A stretch of DNA of 16,919 nucleotides. Source: an uncultured Comamonadaceae bacterium. Its GTDB lineage: Bacteria; Pseudomonadota; Gammaproteobacteria; Burkholderiales; Burkholderiaceae. Position numbers and translations under genes: made by a program. The notes beneath the pieces are model-generated. The model was not told the DNA's origin. It searched no databases and saw only the letters and a program-made list of their open reading frames with translations. The stretch is taken from contig CAMLQP010000034.1 in assembly GCA_946482115.1 (NCBI GenBank), forward strand, positions 1 to 16,919. Direction: 5' to 3'. Shown piece after piece: positions 6,533-15,489 of the stretch (the stretch's first letter is position 1; every line of letters starts with the position of its first letter).

Positions 6533-7323
6533 CAGAACGTGTTTTTCCATTCACGCAGGGTCGCGAAGACACCCGTTTCGTCGAGCGGGTGTCCCGCGCG
6601 CCGTTCCATGGCCTGGGCGATGCCCGGCACGCGGCTGCGCAAAAAAGGGTTGATCTTCAATTCCAGCCCGATGGAGGAGGGCAGCGTCGGAAAGTTCTGC
6701 TGCCGCAGGGCCTCGCAGTGACGGGCATGGGCCTGCAGGTCCGCATTATCGGGCTCCACCGCGAGCGCGAACCGCAGGTTGGACAGGGTGTATTCGTGGG
6801 TGCAGCACACGCGGGTGTCGGCCGGCAGCGCCGCCAGCCGGTCCAGCGACGCCAGCATCTGTGCCGGTGTGCCTTCGAACAGCCGCCCGCAGCCGCCCGA
6901 GAACAGGGTGTCGCCGCAGAACAGCAGCGGCGCGCCATCGAAGCCGGCACAGTGGTAGGCGATGTGGCCAGCCGTGTGACCCGGCACGGTCAGCACCTCG
7001 AAGTCCAGTCCCAGGACGCTGATGCGGTCGCCGTCGTCGAGCCGCTCCACGGGTTCGGGCAGGGTTTCGAAGGCGGGGCCGTACACGTGCGCGCCGGTGG
7101 CCTCGCGCAGGGCCGCCACGCCGCCCGTGTGGTCGGCGTGGTGGTGCGTGATTAGAATCGTCCGCAGCCGCAGACCGTGCTCATCCAGCAGGGCGAGCAC
7201 GCCGCCAGCCTCGCCCGGGTCCACGACCAGGGCCTCCCGGCCGTCGTGGAGCAGCCAGATGTAGTTGTCGCTGAACGCCGGCACGGGCATCAAGGGCGGG
7301 ATGGGGCGGTTCACTTTTTTCAT
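6532..7323 (-). CDS. gloB: Hydroxyacylglutathione hydrolase (glyoxalase II)
   Basis: A metallo-beta-lactamase-fold enzyme that hydrolyses S-D-lactoylglutathione to D-lactate and glutathione, completing methylglyoxal detoxification in the cytoplasm. Seen, numbering from the downstream ATG at 7290: PAFSDNYIW (4-12), the dinuclear metal motif THHHADH (48-54), TVPGHTAGH with His105, FCGDTLFSGGCGRLFEG with Asp127, and CCTHEYTLSNLRFA with His165, followed by the C-terminal GloB region ending EWKNTF. The ATG at 7323 gives 263 residues and has AAGGAG upstream, but only 2 nt away. The ATG at 7290 gives 252 residues, close to family length, but lacks a ribosome-binding site. It is followed by mltD with overlapping codons and is divergent from the methyltransferase gene. 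Confidence 0.95.
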   Translation of the reverse strand: MKKVNRPIPPLMPVPAFSDNYIWLLHDGREALVVDPGEAGGVLALLDEHGLRLRTILITHHHADHTGGVAALREATGAHVYGPAFETLPEPVERLDDGDRISVLGLDFEVLTVPGHTAGHIAYHCAGFDGAPLLFCGDTLFSGGCGRLFEGTPAQMLASLDRLAALPADTRVCCTHEYTLSNLRFALAVEPDNADLQAHARHCEALRQQNFPTLPSSIGLELKINPFLRSRVPGIAQAMERRAGHPLDETGVFATLREWKNTF

Positions 7324-7351
7324 TGCTCCTTGGGCCAACGCGAACCTTAAC

Positions 7352-8214
7352 ATGCAAGCCGGCTCGGCACCCCGTGATGACACGCCCCGGCACGCTGGCC
7401 GCGAACTCGCGACCTGGTTCCAGACCCCCGCCGGCCGATACCTGCTGGACTGGGAGCGGCACCAGTACGACGAATCGGTCAGCGACATGTTCGGCTTTCA
7501 CGCGCTGCAGCTGGGGCTGCCCGAGCTCGACGCCCTGGCCGCCAACCGCATGCCCCACCGCTGGCTGGCGCTGCCGGAAAGCGACGCCCCACCTGCCGAC
7601 GTCGGCGATGTCGGCCCCGGACGCGAGCGGCTGGCCCTGATCACGCACTCGGCGGCGCTGCCGTTTCCGGAGAACAGCCTGGACCTGGTGATCCTGCCGC
7701 ACACGCTGGAGCTCAGCGCGGATCCGCACATGGTGCTGCGCGAGGTCGAGCGCGTGCTGGTGCCAGAAGGCCGGGTGGTGATCTCCTGCCTCAACCCCGC
7801 CAGCCTCTGGGGCCTGCGCCAGGCGCGCGCGCGCCTGTTCGGCCGGCTCGGCCTGGGGGCGCTCGGGCTGTCCCGGCTGTACCTGCCTGAGGCCGGCGAA
7901 TTCATCGGCTACTGGCGGCTGCGCGACTGGCTGCGGCTGCTCGGCTTCGAGGTCGAGCGCGCGCGCTTCGGCGCCTACCGCCCGGCCATGCGCAGCGAGG
8001 CCTGGCTGCAGCGCTGGGCCTGGATGGACCGCGCTGGTCCGCGCTGGTGGCCCATCTTCGGCGCGGTCTATTTCCTGGTGGCGGTCAAGCGGGTGCGCGG
8101 CATGCACCTGCTGGGGCCGGCCTGGAAGCCGCGCCGCGCCGCCGCCGCCGCGCCCGTGCCGCTGGCCCGGCGCGCGCCACCTCCCGTTTCACAACAGCAA
8201 CACCGGCAGACCAC

Positions 8215-8218
<4 letters not shown>
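7352..8218 (+). CDS. yafS: YafS-like class I SAM-dependent methyltransferase
   Basis: A 288-residue protein resembling E. coli YafS, a predicted methyltransferase of unknown substrate. Seen: the N-terminal [16 protein letters not shown] and [15 protein letters not shown] (about residues 21-60), then [20 protein letters not shown] (103-122), [23 protein letters not shown] (123-145) and [12 protein letters not shown], corresponding to motifs II-III of methyltransferase type 11. The Gly-rich SAM-binding motif I (GxGxG) is not evident where expected (about 70-95). The Arg/Ala/Pro-rich tail after residue 258 looks disordered. The ATG at 7352 is chosen because an upstream in-frame ATG lies inside divergent gloB. 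The gene overlaps the proposed rnhA start. The gloB / methyltransferase-rnhA order matches E. coli gloB-yafS-rnhA, which is the main basis for the symbol. Confidence 0.85.
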
Positions 8219-8649
<431 letters not shown>

Positions 8650-8733
8650 ATGGCCGCGCGGTGTTTGTTGTAAAGCACGCGTAAAGCCGTCGACCTTTGG
8701 GCCGCAAGCCACGGCCGTTGTGGCGCCGACTGC

Positions 8734-8754
8734 TACAGTGATAGGTTGTAACAA
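8734..8754 (+). promoter_or_regulatory. Candidate extended -10 promoter and small palindrome before the efflux operon
   Basis: TGC-TACAGT (8731-8739) is an extended -10 motif. The predicted transcription start falls at TTGTAACAA (8746-8754), a short palindrome that could be a repressor site. The 125-bp gap between rnhA and the fusion-protein gene holds no gene I can support. No good -35 was found and no regulator gene is adjacent. Confidence 0.3.
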
Positions 8755-8774
8755 TTCTCCCCACAGATTTGACA

Positions 8775-9995
8775 ATGGCGAACAAAGCGGTGTACTGGGT
8801 GGTGGCGGTGGCTGGCTTGGCGGTGGCCTCGGGCGCGGCGTGGTGGATGCAGAACAAGAAGGCTTCGCCAGCCGCGCAGGCGGTAACCGTGCCCGGCCCC
8901 CAGGCCCCTGCGGGCGGTGGTCCGGGCGGCGCGCCGGGTGTCGAGGTGGCCAAGGTCGTCACCATCAGCCTGCAGGATGACGCGCAGGCGGTCGGTTCGC
9001 TGCGTTCGCGCCAGAGCGTGACGCTGCGGCCGGAGGTTGCGGGGCGCATCGCCGAGATTGCCTTTCGCGATGGCGTGAGCGTGCGGCGCGGGCAGCTGCT
9101 GGTGCGGCTGGACGATACCCTGCAGAGGGCCGAACTCAGCCAGGTCGAGGCGCAGCTGTCCATCGCCCGGGCCAACCTCAAGCGCAACCAGGAGCTGGTG
9201 GCCGAGAATTTCGTGGCCCAGCGCGTGCTGGACGAAAGCCGTGCCAACCTGCAGGTGGCCGAAGCCCAGGTGGCCCTGGCCAGGGCGCGCCTGGAGCGCA
9301 TGCGCATCGCCGCCCCGTTCGATGGCATCGTGGGCATCACCAAGGTGGCCCTGGGCGAGTACGTCAAGGACGGCGCCGACCTGGTGAACCTGGAGGACAC
9401 CTCGGCGCTGTACGTGGACTTCCGGCTGCCCGAGCGTTACCAGACCCGCGTGGCGCCGGGCCAGTCGGTCAAGGTCAACCTCGATGCGCTGCCCGGTCGC
9501 GACTTCAGCGCCCGGGTGACCGCCGTCGACCCGCTGGTGGACGCCAACGGCCGGGCGCTGTCGGTGCGCGCCATGCTGCCGGCGGAGGGCGGCTCGCCCT
9601 TGCGCCCCGGCATGTTTGCGCGCGTGACGGCGGTGTTTTCGGTCAATGCCGCCGCGCTGGTGGTGCCCGAGGAGGCTCTGGTGCCCCAGGGCGCGGGCCA
9701 GGTGGTCTACAAGCTGGAACCCGAAGGCACGGGCGAGGCGGCCAAGACCGTCGCGCGCCGCGTGCCGGTCCAGATCGGCGTGCGCCGGGGGGCCCAGGTG
9801 GAGGTCATCAAGGGCCTGGTCGAGGGCGACACGGTGGTCGTCGCCGGCCAGCAGCGGCTGCAGCGCGATGGCTTGCCGGTGCGGGTGGTGGACCTCAACC
9901 GCGCGGGCGGCAAGCCGGCCGGCAAGCCCGGGGACAAACCCCCAGCCGCGGCGGGCGGCGGTGCCACCCCCGCGCCAGCGGCAGCGCCCCGCTGA
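8775..9995 (+). CDS. RND efflux periplasmic adaptor (membrane fusion protein, HlyD/AcrA family)
   Basis: A 406-residue periplasmic adaptor that links an inner-membrane RND pump to an outer-membrane channel. Seen: an N-terminal membrane anchor (AVYWVVAVAGLAVASGAAWW, about residues 5-24) without a lipobox cysteine, and a Gly/Pro-rich spacer. A barrel-sandwich half (VTLRPEVAGRIAEIAFRDG, VRRGQLLVRLDD) is followed by an alpha-hairpin (about 120-170, LSQVEAQLSIARANLKRN and ANLQVAEAQVALARARLERM). The second half-motif is RIAAPFDGIVG, followed by a beta-barrel (VDFRLPERYQTRVAPGQSV) and the PGMFARVTAVF region. A Pro/Ala/Gly-rich tail ends the protein. ATG at 8775 is chosen over TTG at 8769, which would add two residues. 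It ends 20 bp before the transporter gene, in one operon with it. The substrate is unknown. Confidence 0.93.
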   Translation: MANKAVYWVVAVAGLAVASGAAWWMQNKKASPAAQAVTVPGPQAPAGGGPGGAPGVEVAKVVTISLQDDAQAVGSLRSRQSVTLRPEVAGRIAEIAFRDGVSVRRGQLLVRLDDTLQRAELSQVEAQLSIARANLKRNQELVAENFVAQRVLDESRANLQVAEAQVALARARLERMRIAAPFDGIVGITKVALGEYVKDGADLVNLEDTSALYVDFRLPERYQTRVAPGQSVKVNLDALPGRDFSARVTAVDPLVDANGRALSVRAMLPAEGGSPLRPGMFARVTAVFSVNAAALVVPEEALVPQGAGQVVYKLEPEGTGEAAKTVARRVPVQIGVRRGAQVEVIKGLVEGDTVVVAGQQRLQRDGLPVRVVDLNRAGGKPAGKPGDKPPAAAGGGATPAPAAAPR

Positions 9996-10015
9996 AACAC
10001 CGACGGAGTCCCGCC

Positions 10016-13000
10016 ATGCAGCTCCCTGAAATCTCCATCCGCCGTCCGGTGTTCGCCAGCGTGCTGTCGCTGCTGGTGGTGCTGGTGGGCCTGGTCGCGT
10101 TCAACGGCCTGACCGTGCGCGAGTACCCCAAGATCGATGAACCCACGGTCACGGTCAGCACCAAGTTCGTCGGTGCCTCCAGCGAGGTGGTCGAGAGCCA
10201 GGTCACCAAGACCCTGGAAGACTCGCTGGCGGGCATCGAGGGGGTGGACATCATCACCTCCATCAGCCGGCAGGAGCAGAGCCAGATCACCGTGCGGTTC
10301 ACGCTCGCGCGCGACCCCGATTCCGCCGCGGCCGACGTGCGCGACAAGGTCAGCCGCGTGCGCCAGCGCCTGCCGCAGGGCATCGACGAACCCGTGATCG
10401 CCAAGGTCGAGGCCGACGCCTTCCCGGTCATCTGGCTCGCGCTGAGCTCGGATACCCATTCGCCGCTGCAGCTCAGCGACCTGGCCAACCGCATCGCCAA
10501 GCCGGTGCTGCAGACCGCGCCGGGCGCGGCCGAGGTGCGCGTCTACGGCGAGCGCAAGTACTCCATGCGCATCTGGCTCGACCCCGACCGGCTGGCGGCC
10601 TACCGCCTGACGGTGCAGGACGTGGAGGACGCGCTGCGGCGCTCCAACCTGGAGGTGCCGGCCGGCCGCATCGAAAGTTCGCAGCGCGAGTTCAACGTGA
10701 CCGCCGCCACCGACCTGCAGACGGTGGAGCAGTTCCGCGAGACCACCATCCGCACCATCAACGGCCAGCCCATCCGCATGACGGACGTGGCGCGCGTGGA
10801 GCAGGGGCCGCAGGATGAACGCTCGTCGGTGCGCCTCAACGGCCGCGACTCGGTGTCGCTGGGCGTGATCCGCCAGGCCACCGCCAACCCGCTGGAACTG
10901 TCCGCCGCCGTGCGCACCCTGCTGGAAAAGGTCAAGAGCGACCTGCCGCCGGGCGTCAGCGTGGACATCGCCAACGACAACTCGGTCTTCATCGACCGCT
11001 CCATCAAGGCCGTGTACACCACCATCGCCGAAGCCGTGGTGCTGGTGGCGCTGGTGATCTTCGTGTTCCTGCGCACGCTGCGGGCCTCCATCATTCCGCT
11101 GGTCACCATCCCGGTCAGCCTGATCGGCTCGTTCGCGCTGATGGCGCTGTTCGGCTTCTCGATCAACACGCTGACGCTGCTGGCGCTGGTGCTGGCCATC
11201 GGCCTGGTGGTGGACGACGCCATCGTGATGCTGGAGAACATCTACCGGCACATCGAGGAGGGCATGAAACCGTTCGACGCCGCCATCAAGGGCGCGCGCG
11301 AGATCGGCTTCGCCATCATCGCCATGACGCTCACGCTGGTGGCGGTGTACGCGCCGCTGGCCTTCACGCCGGGCCGCACCGGGCGCCTGTTCGCCGAGTT
11401 CGCGCTGGCGCTCGCCGGCGCGGTGCTGGTGTCGGGCTTCGTGGCGCTCACGCTGTCGCCCATGCTGTGCTCCAAGCTGCTGCGCCACAACCCCAACCCG
11501 GGCTGGTTCGACCGCACCATGGAGAAGGCGCTGACCGGCATCACCCGCGGCTACAGCGTCGCGCTGGCGGGCGCGCTTCGGGCTCGCTGGCTGGTGGTGG
11601 CCGTCATGGTGGGCAGCGCGCTGGCCAGCTGGTGGCTGGTCAGCGGCATCAAGCAGGAACTCGCGCCCCTGGAAGACCGGGGCGTGGTGCTGGTCAACAT
11701 CAACGGCCCCGACGGCGCGACGCTGGACTACACGCGCCGCTACGCCGGCGCGATCGAGCGCATCGCCGACTCCTATCCCGAGTTCGATCGCGTGTTTGCC
11801 AACATCGGCAACCCCACCGTGGCCCAGGGCAGCGTGGTGATGCGCGCCGTGCCGTGGGAGGATCGTGAACGATCCACCCAGCAGATGGCCCGCGACATGG
11901 CCCCCCGGCTCGGTGCCCTGCCGGGCGTCAGCGCCTTCCCCATCACGCCGCCGTCGCTGGGCCAGGGTTTCCGCGAGCGGCCCATCAACTACGTCGTCGT
12001 CACTTCCGACAGCTACCAGAACCTGTCGCGCGTGATGCGCGAGTTCCAGGATCGCCTGGCACAGCACCCCGGCTTCCTGCAGGTGGATACCGACCTGAGG
12101 CTGAACAAGCCCGAGATCCGGCTCGACGTGGACCGCGAGCGCGCGACCGACATGGGCGTCAGCGTGGACGCTATCGCCCGCACCGTGGAAACCATGCTGG
12201 GCGGCCGGATCGTGACCCGTTACAAGCGCGACGGCGAGCAGTACGACGTGGTGGTGCAGACCAACCGCACCGAGCGCACGACGCCCGAGGACATCGACCG
12301 CCTGTTCGTGCGCGGCCGCAACGACGCCATGATCCCGCTGGCCTCGCTGGTGCGCACCAGCGAGGTGGTGGTGCCGCGCGAGCTCAACCACTTCGGCCAG
12401 CGCCGCAGCGCCACCATCACCGCCAACCTGGCGCCCGACCTGGCGCTGGGCCAGGCGCTGCAGACCATGGACGGCATCGCGCGCGAGATCCTGCCGCCGG
12501 GCTACACCACCGACCTCAACGGCCAGAGCCGCGAGTTCCGCAGCTCGTCGGGCGCGCTGGCGCTGGTGTTCGTTCTGGCGCTGCTGTTCATCTACCTGGT
12601 GCTGGCCGCGCAGTTCGAGAGCTTCGTCGATCCGCTGGTCATCATGCTCGCGGTGCCGCTGTCCATGCTGGGCGCGCTGCTGGCACTGAAGTTCACCGGA
12701 GGCACGCTCAACGTGTTCAGCCAGATCGGCCTCATCACGCTGGTGGGGCTGATCACCAAGCACGGCATCCTGATCGTGGAGTTCTCCAACCAGCTGCGCG
12801 AGCAGGGCATGGAGACCTTCGAAGCGGTCAAGGAAGCGGCCGCGCTGCGCCTGCGCCCCATCATGATGACCACTGGCGCCATGGTGCTGGGCGCCTTGCC
12901 GCTGGCCCTGGCCACCGGCGCGGGCGCCGAGAGCCGGCAGCAGATCGGCTGGGTGATCGTGGGCGGCATGAGCCTGGGCACCGTGCTGACCATCTTCGTG

Positions 13001-13129
13001 GTGCCGGCGGTCTACACGCTGTTCGCCCGCCGCAAGGTGCCGGGGGGCAACAAGTCGACCGTCAGCGAAGGGCCGCTGACCGACCACTCGCACCACGACG
13101 TGACGCCAGCCAGCGCGACCGGCCGTTAA
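10016..13129 (+). CDS. RND efflux transporter, HAE1 (AcrB/MexB-like) family
   Basis: A 1037-residue inner-membrane proton-driven drug/solute exporter of the hydrophobic/amphiphilic efflux family. Seen: it begins [18 protein letters not shown], with TM1 at about 11-30. The first periplasmic loop has [19 protein letters not shown] and [16 protein letters not shown]2-TM6 start near residue 335 ([20 protein letters not shown]). TM4 carries the proton-relay pair Asp400-Asp401 ([14 protein letters not shown]), equivalent to AcrB D407/D408, and Lys915 ([11 protein letters not shown]) corresponds to AcrB K940. The C-terminal membrane block repeats the fold and the gene ends in a short hydrophilic tail. 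GGAG at 10005-10008 precedes the ATG at 10016. No outer-membrane factor gene follows, so a TolC-like channel must come from elsewhere. The substrate is not predictable. Confidence 0.97.
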   Translation: MQLPEISIRRPVFASVLSLLVVLVGLVAFNGLTVREYPKIDEPTVTVSTKFVGASSEVVESQVTKTLEDSLAGIEGVDIITSISRQEQSQITVRFTLARDPDSAAADVRDKVSRVRQRLPQGIDEPVIAKVEADAFPVIWLALSSDTHSPLQLSDLANRIAKPVLQTAPGAAEVRVYGERKYSMRIWLDPDRLAAYRLTVQDVEDALRRSNLEVPAGRIESSQREFNVTAATDLQTVEQFRETTIRTINGQPIRMTDVARVEQGPQDERSSVRLNGRDSVSLGVIRQATANPLELSAAVRTLLEKVKSDLPPGVSVDIANDNSVFIDRSIKAVYTTIAEAVVLVALVIFVFLRTLRASIIPLVTIPVSLIGSFALMALFGFSINTLTLLALVLAIGLVVDDAIVMLENIYRHIEEGMKPFDAAIKGAREIGFAIIAMTLTLVAVYAPLAFTPGRTGRLFAEFALALAGAVLVSGFVALTLSPMLCSKLLRHNPNPGWFDRTMEKALTGITRGYSVALAGALRARWLVVAVMVGSALASWWLVSGIKQELAPLEDRGVVLVNINGPDGATLDYTRRYAGAIERIADSYPEFDRVFANIGNPTVAQGSVVMRAVPWEDRERSTQQMARDMAPRLGALPGVSAFPITPPSLGQGFRERPINYVVVTSDSYQNLSRVMREFQDRLAQHPGFLQVDTDLRLNKPEIRLDVDRERATDMGVSVDAIARTVETMLGGRIVTRYKRDGEQYDVVVQTNRTERTTPEDIDRLFVRGRNDAMIPLASLVRTSEVVVPRELNHFGQRRSATITANLAPDLALGQALQTMDGIAREILPPGYTTDLNGQSREFRSSSGALALVFVLALLFIYLVLAAQFESFVDPLVIMLAVPLSMLGALLALKFTGGTLNVFSQIGLITLVGLITKHGILIVEFSNQLREQGMETFEAVKEAAALRLRPIMMTTGAMVLGALPLALATGAGAESRQQIGWVIVGGMSLGTVLTIFVVPAVYTLFARRKVPGGNKSTVSEGPLTDHSHHDVTPASATGR

Positions 13130-14715
13130 TCCCGCGCCGCCGTATCCGCGGCGCGGCGCTCCAGTTCGGCCTCCAGGTCCTGCGGCCGCAGCGGGCGCGA
13201 GAACAGCCATCCCTGCGCGAGCGGCACGCCGCGTTCGCGCAGGTAGCCGGCCTGTTCCTCGGTCTCCACCCCCTCGGCAACCGCCTGCAGCCCGAGCGAG
13301 CGGGCCATCACGATGATGTGGTCGATGACGTGGGAGGTCACCGCGCCAGTGCCTATCGGGTCGACGAAGGCCTTGTCGATCTTGAGACCGTTCACGTCGA
13401 GCTGCGTCAGGTAGGCCAGGCTGGAATAGCCGGTGCCGAAGTCGTCGATCACCACCGTCACGCCCAGCTCGCGCAGCTGGCGCAGACTGGCGCGGGTCTG
13501 GTCGCCCGCCATGAAGGTACGCTCGGTGGCTTCCACGTGCAGGTTGGCCGGCCGGATGCCCATGTCCCGCAGGGCCTGTGACAGCCTCTCCATGACGGCG
13601 CCGTCCTGCAGGTCATCGGCGGCGAAATTGATGGAGACGAAAAAGTCCGGGTGCCGGCGCATCAGCTCGGTCAGGTCGCGCTGCACCAGGGCGATGACCT
13701 CGCGGGTGATCCGCCCGATGAGGCCGGTACGCTCGGCCACGGGCACGAACACGGCGGGGCTGATGCTTTCGCCATCCGGCCGGTTCCAGCGCAGCAGGGC
13801 CTCCACGCCCATCCAGCGGCCGCTGGCCAGATCCACCATGGGCTGGTAGAGCAGGTACAGCTCGCCGCGCCGCACCGCGTTGCGCAACTGGGCGGGCAGC
13901 CCCAGCTGCTGGCGCGTGACCAGGTAGACGCTCAGGGCCAGCAGCAGGCCGGCCAGCAGGCCCAGCGGCACCAGCAGCACGGCCAGGCCGAGCCAGGCAT
14001 CGTGCAGGCGGGTCGCCGGAATGGCGGCGTAGGTGAAATAGGCGTACCTGGCCGACCGCCTGAGTGCCACCACGTACTCGCCATCGGTGAACGCGACCTC
14101 GCTGGCCTTGCCGAGGCGGTCGGCCCACTCCGGCTTCCAGACGCCCGCCCTGGAGATGGGCCGCATGTTGGCCAGCCCGATCAGGCCGACGCCGGTCGCG
14201 GCATCGGCCTCGGTGCGGTCGAAGGCATTGGCGGTGTGGACGATGGCCGCGAAGCCGCTGTGGACGCCCGCACTGATGCGGTAGAGGCTGTGGTTGCCGA
14301 ATGGCAGCCGGCGCTCGGAGCGCACCACCAGGCCGCCAGGGCTGGTGTATTCGGGCTCGCCCACGTCCAGGCCCAGGCCGTGGTCGCCCAGCGACGAGCA
14401 CAACAGCCGGTTGCCCGCGATGTAACCCACTGCCTGCAGCCGGCTGGCATTCATCTGGATGGCCGCCATGTGCTGACGCGCGGCAGGGGAGCAGGGTTCG
14501 CTCAGGCGCAGCGCCTCCAGCTCGCGCACCGCCTGGTAGACCTGATCCGTGATCTGCTGGTTGCGGTTGAGGGCCTGCGACGCCAGCACGCTGGCCTTGC
14601 TCTCGAGCTCGCGCATCGATTGCCGGTCCGCCACGCTGAGCGCCATGGCGATGGGCACCGCGATGGCGGTGATGCCCAGGAGGTAGGCCAGGACCAGGAC
14701 GGGGCGCAGACGCAC
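13126..14715 (-). CDS. CSS-motif EAL-domain cyclic-di-GMP phosphodiesterase (PdeC-like)
   Basis: A 529-residue membrane enzyme that hydrolyses c-di-GMP. Seen: TM1 (about residues 5-26), a periplasmic sensor domain with Cys75 and the CSS motif Cys106-Ser-Ser, TM2 (about 240-266) and a cytoplasmic EAL domain. Catalytic residues are intact: EAL 305-307, Asn363 (SINFAADDL), Glu395 (HVEATERT), Asp424-Asp425 (DDFGTGYSS), Lys448 (LKIDKAFV), Glu484 (AEGVET) and the QGWLFSRP loop. Length and architecture match E. coli PdeC, in which a disulfide between two periplasmic cysteines, formed by the DsbA/DsbB system, controls activity. GTG at 14713-14715 is chosen because GGAGG sits 9 nt before it; there is no suitable ATG and upstream in-frame sequence does not resemble the family. 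It is convergent with the RND gene, sharing TTAA at the stops. Confidence 0.92.
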   Translation of the reverse strand: MRLRPVLVLAYLLGITAIAVPIAMALSVADRQSMRELESKASVLASQALNRNQQITDQVYQAVRELEALRLSEPCSPAARQHMAAIQMNASRLQAVGYIAGNRLLCSSLGDHGLGLDVGEPEYTSPGGLVVRSERRLPFGNHSLYRISAGVHSGFAAIVHTANAFDRTEADAATGVGLIGLANMRPISRAGVWKPEWADRLGKASEVAFTDGEYVVALRRSARYAYFTYAAIPATRLHDAWLGLAVLLVPLGLLAGLLLALSVYLVTRQQLGLPAQLRNAVRRGELYLLYQPMVDLASGRWMGVEALLRWNRPDGESISPAVFVPVAERTGLIGRITREVIALVQRDLTELMRRHPDFFVSINFAADDLQDGAVMERLSQALRDMGIRPANLHVEATERTFMAGDQTRASLRQLRELGVTVVIDDFGTGYSSLAYLTQLDVNGLKIDKAFVDPIGTGAVTSHVIDHIIVMARSLGLQAVAEGVETEEQAGYLRERGVPLAQGWLFSRPLRPQDLEAELERRAADTAARD

Positions 14716-14907
14716 GGTGACGAACCTCCAGGTATGTCCTTGCAACCCGCACGCACCACGACCACCACGGACGACCGGACGGACACGACAGCGCAGCGGC
14801 TGTCGTGTCCACAGACGGGCCGCCAGAGGGCCGCCGGAGGGGCATTCGCGCATCAGCCCGCTTACACTGGGTCGGGCAAGCCAGAAAGAAGCAAGGGGAG
14901 GGTTCTC
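14716..14907. other. Divergent intergenic region between the phosphodiesterase and the broken esterase
   Basis: 192 bp with no gene I can support. It holds the GGAGG site of the phosphodiesterase, the long inverted repeat described separately, a TACACT -10-like hexamer at 14873-14878 on the plus strand, and AGGGGAGGG just before the esterase ATG. Promoters are not clear enough to assign. Confidence 0.5.
14781..14810. repeat. Perfect 12-bp inverted repeat with 6-bp spacer
   Basis: GGACACGACAGC (14781-14792) is repeated inverted as GCTGTCGTGTCC (14799-14810) around GCAGCG. It lies 66 bp upstream of the phosphodiesterase start and 97 bp upstream of the esterase start. No T-run follows on either strand, so it is not a standard terminator. 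It could be an operator or a leader RNA hairpin of the phosphodiesterase transcript. Confidence 0.8.
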
Positions 14908-15411
14908 ATGATATTGAAGTTTCGACCAGGGGCCCCGAGGTGGCGCGCGCTTTTTTCGTGCGCGGCGCTGGTGATGGTGGGGCTCCTCGATGGGCCGGCC
15001 ATGGCGGCGTCCGAAGCCGCCGCCATGCCCGAGGCCGCGGTGGCGCGGGACACGGTCGGTCGTTTGCGAGGGCACCCGACGGCCCGGCGCGCGCCTTGCC
15101 CCACTCCCGATTCGCGCCATGCCATCGTCTGGGTGCTGGGGCAGTCCAATGCCGCCAACCACGCCGAATGGCCCGACCCCGGGGATGCGACCGCGCAGGT
15201 GGGATACATCTGGAACGGGAGCTGCTACTAGGCGGCGTCGCCGTTTCTGGGTGGAGCGGGTACCGGCGGGGAAGTCTGGACCAGCGCCGGCCGTCGGTTT
15301 GTGCAACGGTCTTCACGGAATGGCGTGTGGTTCTGGGTGTTTGCCGTCACCGGCAGCACGATCGCTCGCTGGCGTGAAGGTGGTGAGGCGCATAAGTGTC
15401 TTTCTCCCTGA
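14908..15411 (+). pseudogene. SGNH/SASA-like (sialate O-acetylesterase-type) secreted esterase remnant with in-frame amber stop
   Basis: Starting at ATG 14908 behind AGGGGAGGG, the frame encodes a signal peptide (hydrophobic LFSCAALVMVGLL, AMA cleavage near residue 33) and IVWVLGQSNAANHAEWPD (73-90), the GQSN block of SGNH/SASA hydrolases with Ser80. After NGSCY the frame hits TAG (15229-15231, codon 108). It then resumes without shift as AASPFLGGAGTGGEVWTSAG and VFAVTGSTIARWREGG, which look like the following Gly and Asn-equivalent blocks, ending at TGA (15409-15411, codon 168). The C-terminal part with the WxQGE-type and catalytic Asp/His block is missing. Known members are much longer, so this is a truncated and interrupted gene. 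Alternatives are sequencing error or amber readthrough at the TAG; the missing end argues for decay anyway. Confidence 0.7.
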
Positions 15412-15489
15412 CGAATGCCGCGAGGGTATTCGGCAGGAAAAAAGACGTCAAAAAATGAAAACCAACAGTTAACAATTAAGGAGTTGCGC
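15412..15489. other. AT-rich junction between esterase remnant and sulfatase gene
   Basis: 78 bp, clearly lower in GC than its surroundings, with two A-runs (near 15430 and 15450) and AATTAAGGAG (15474-15483), which looks like a ribosome-binding site but precedes no convincing gene on the plus strand. On the minus strand it is T-rich downstream of the sulfatase stop, with only a weak 4-bp CAAC/GTTG stem, so a terminator is not well supported. Confidence 0.45.

Noticed and set aside
9707..13210. 1167-codon open frame on the minus strand
   Set aside because: It is antisense to the RND transporter; its His/Arg/Gly/Gln-rich translation has no domain and is typical of the open antisense frames of GC-rich DNA.
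13651..15231. 526-codon plus-strand open frame across the phosphodiesterase
   Set aside because: Only the part from ATG 14908 has a ribosome-binding site, a signal peptide and a GQSN motif; the upstream portion is antisense to the EAL gene and low in complexity.
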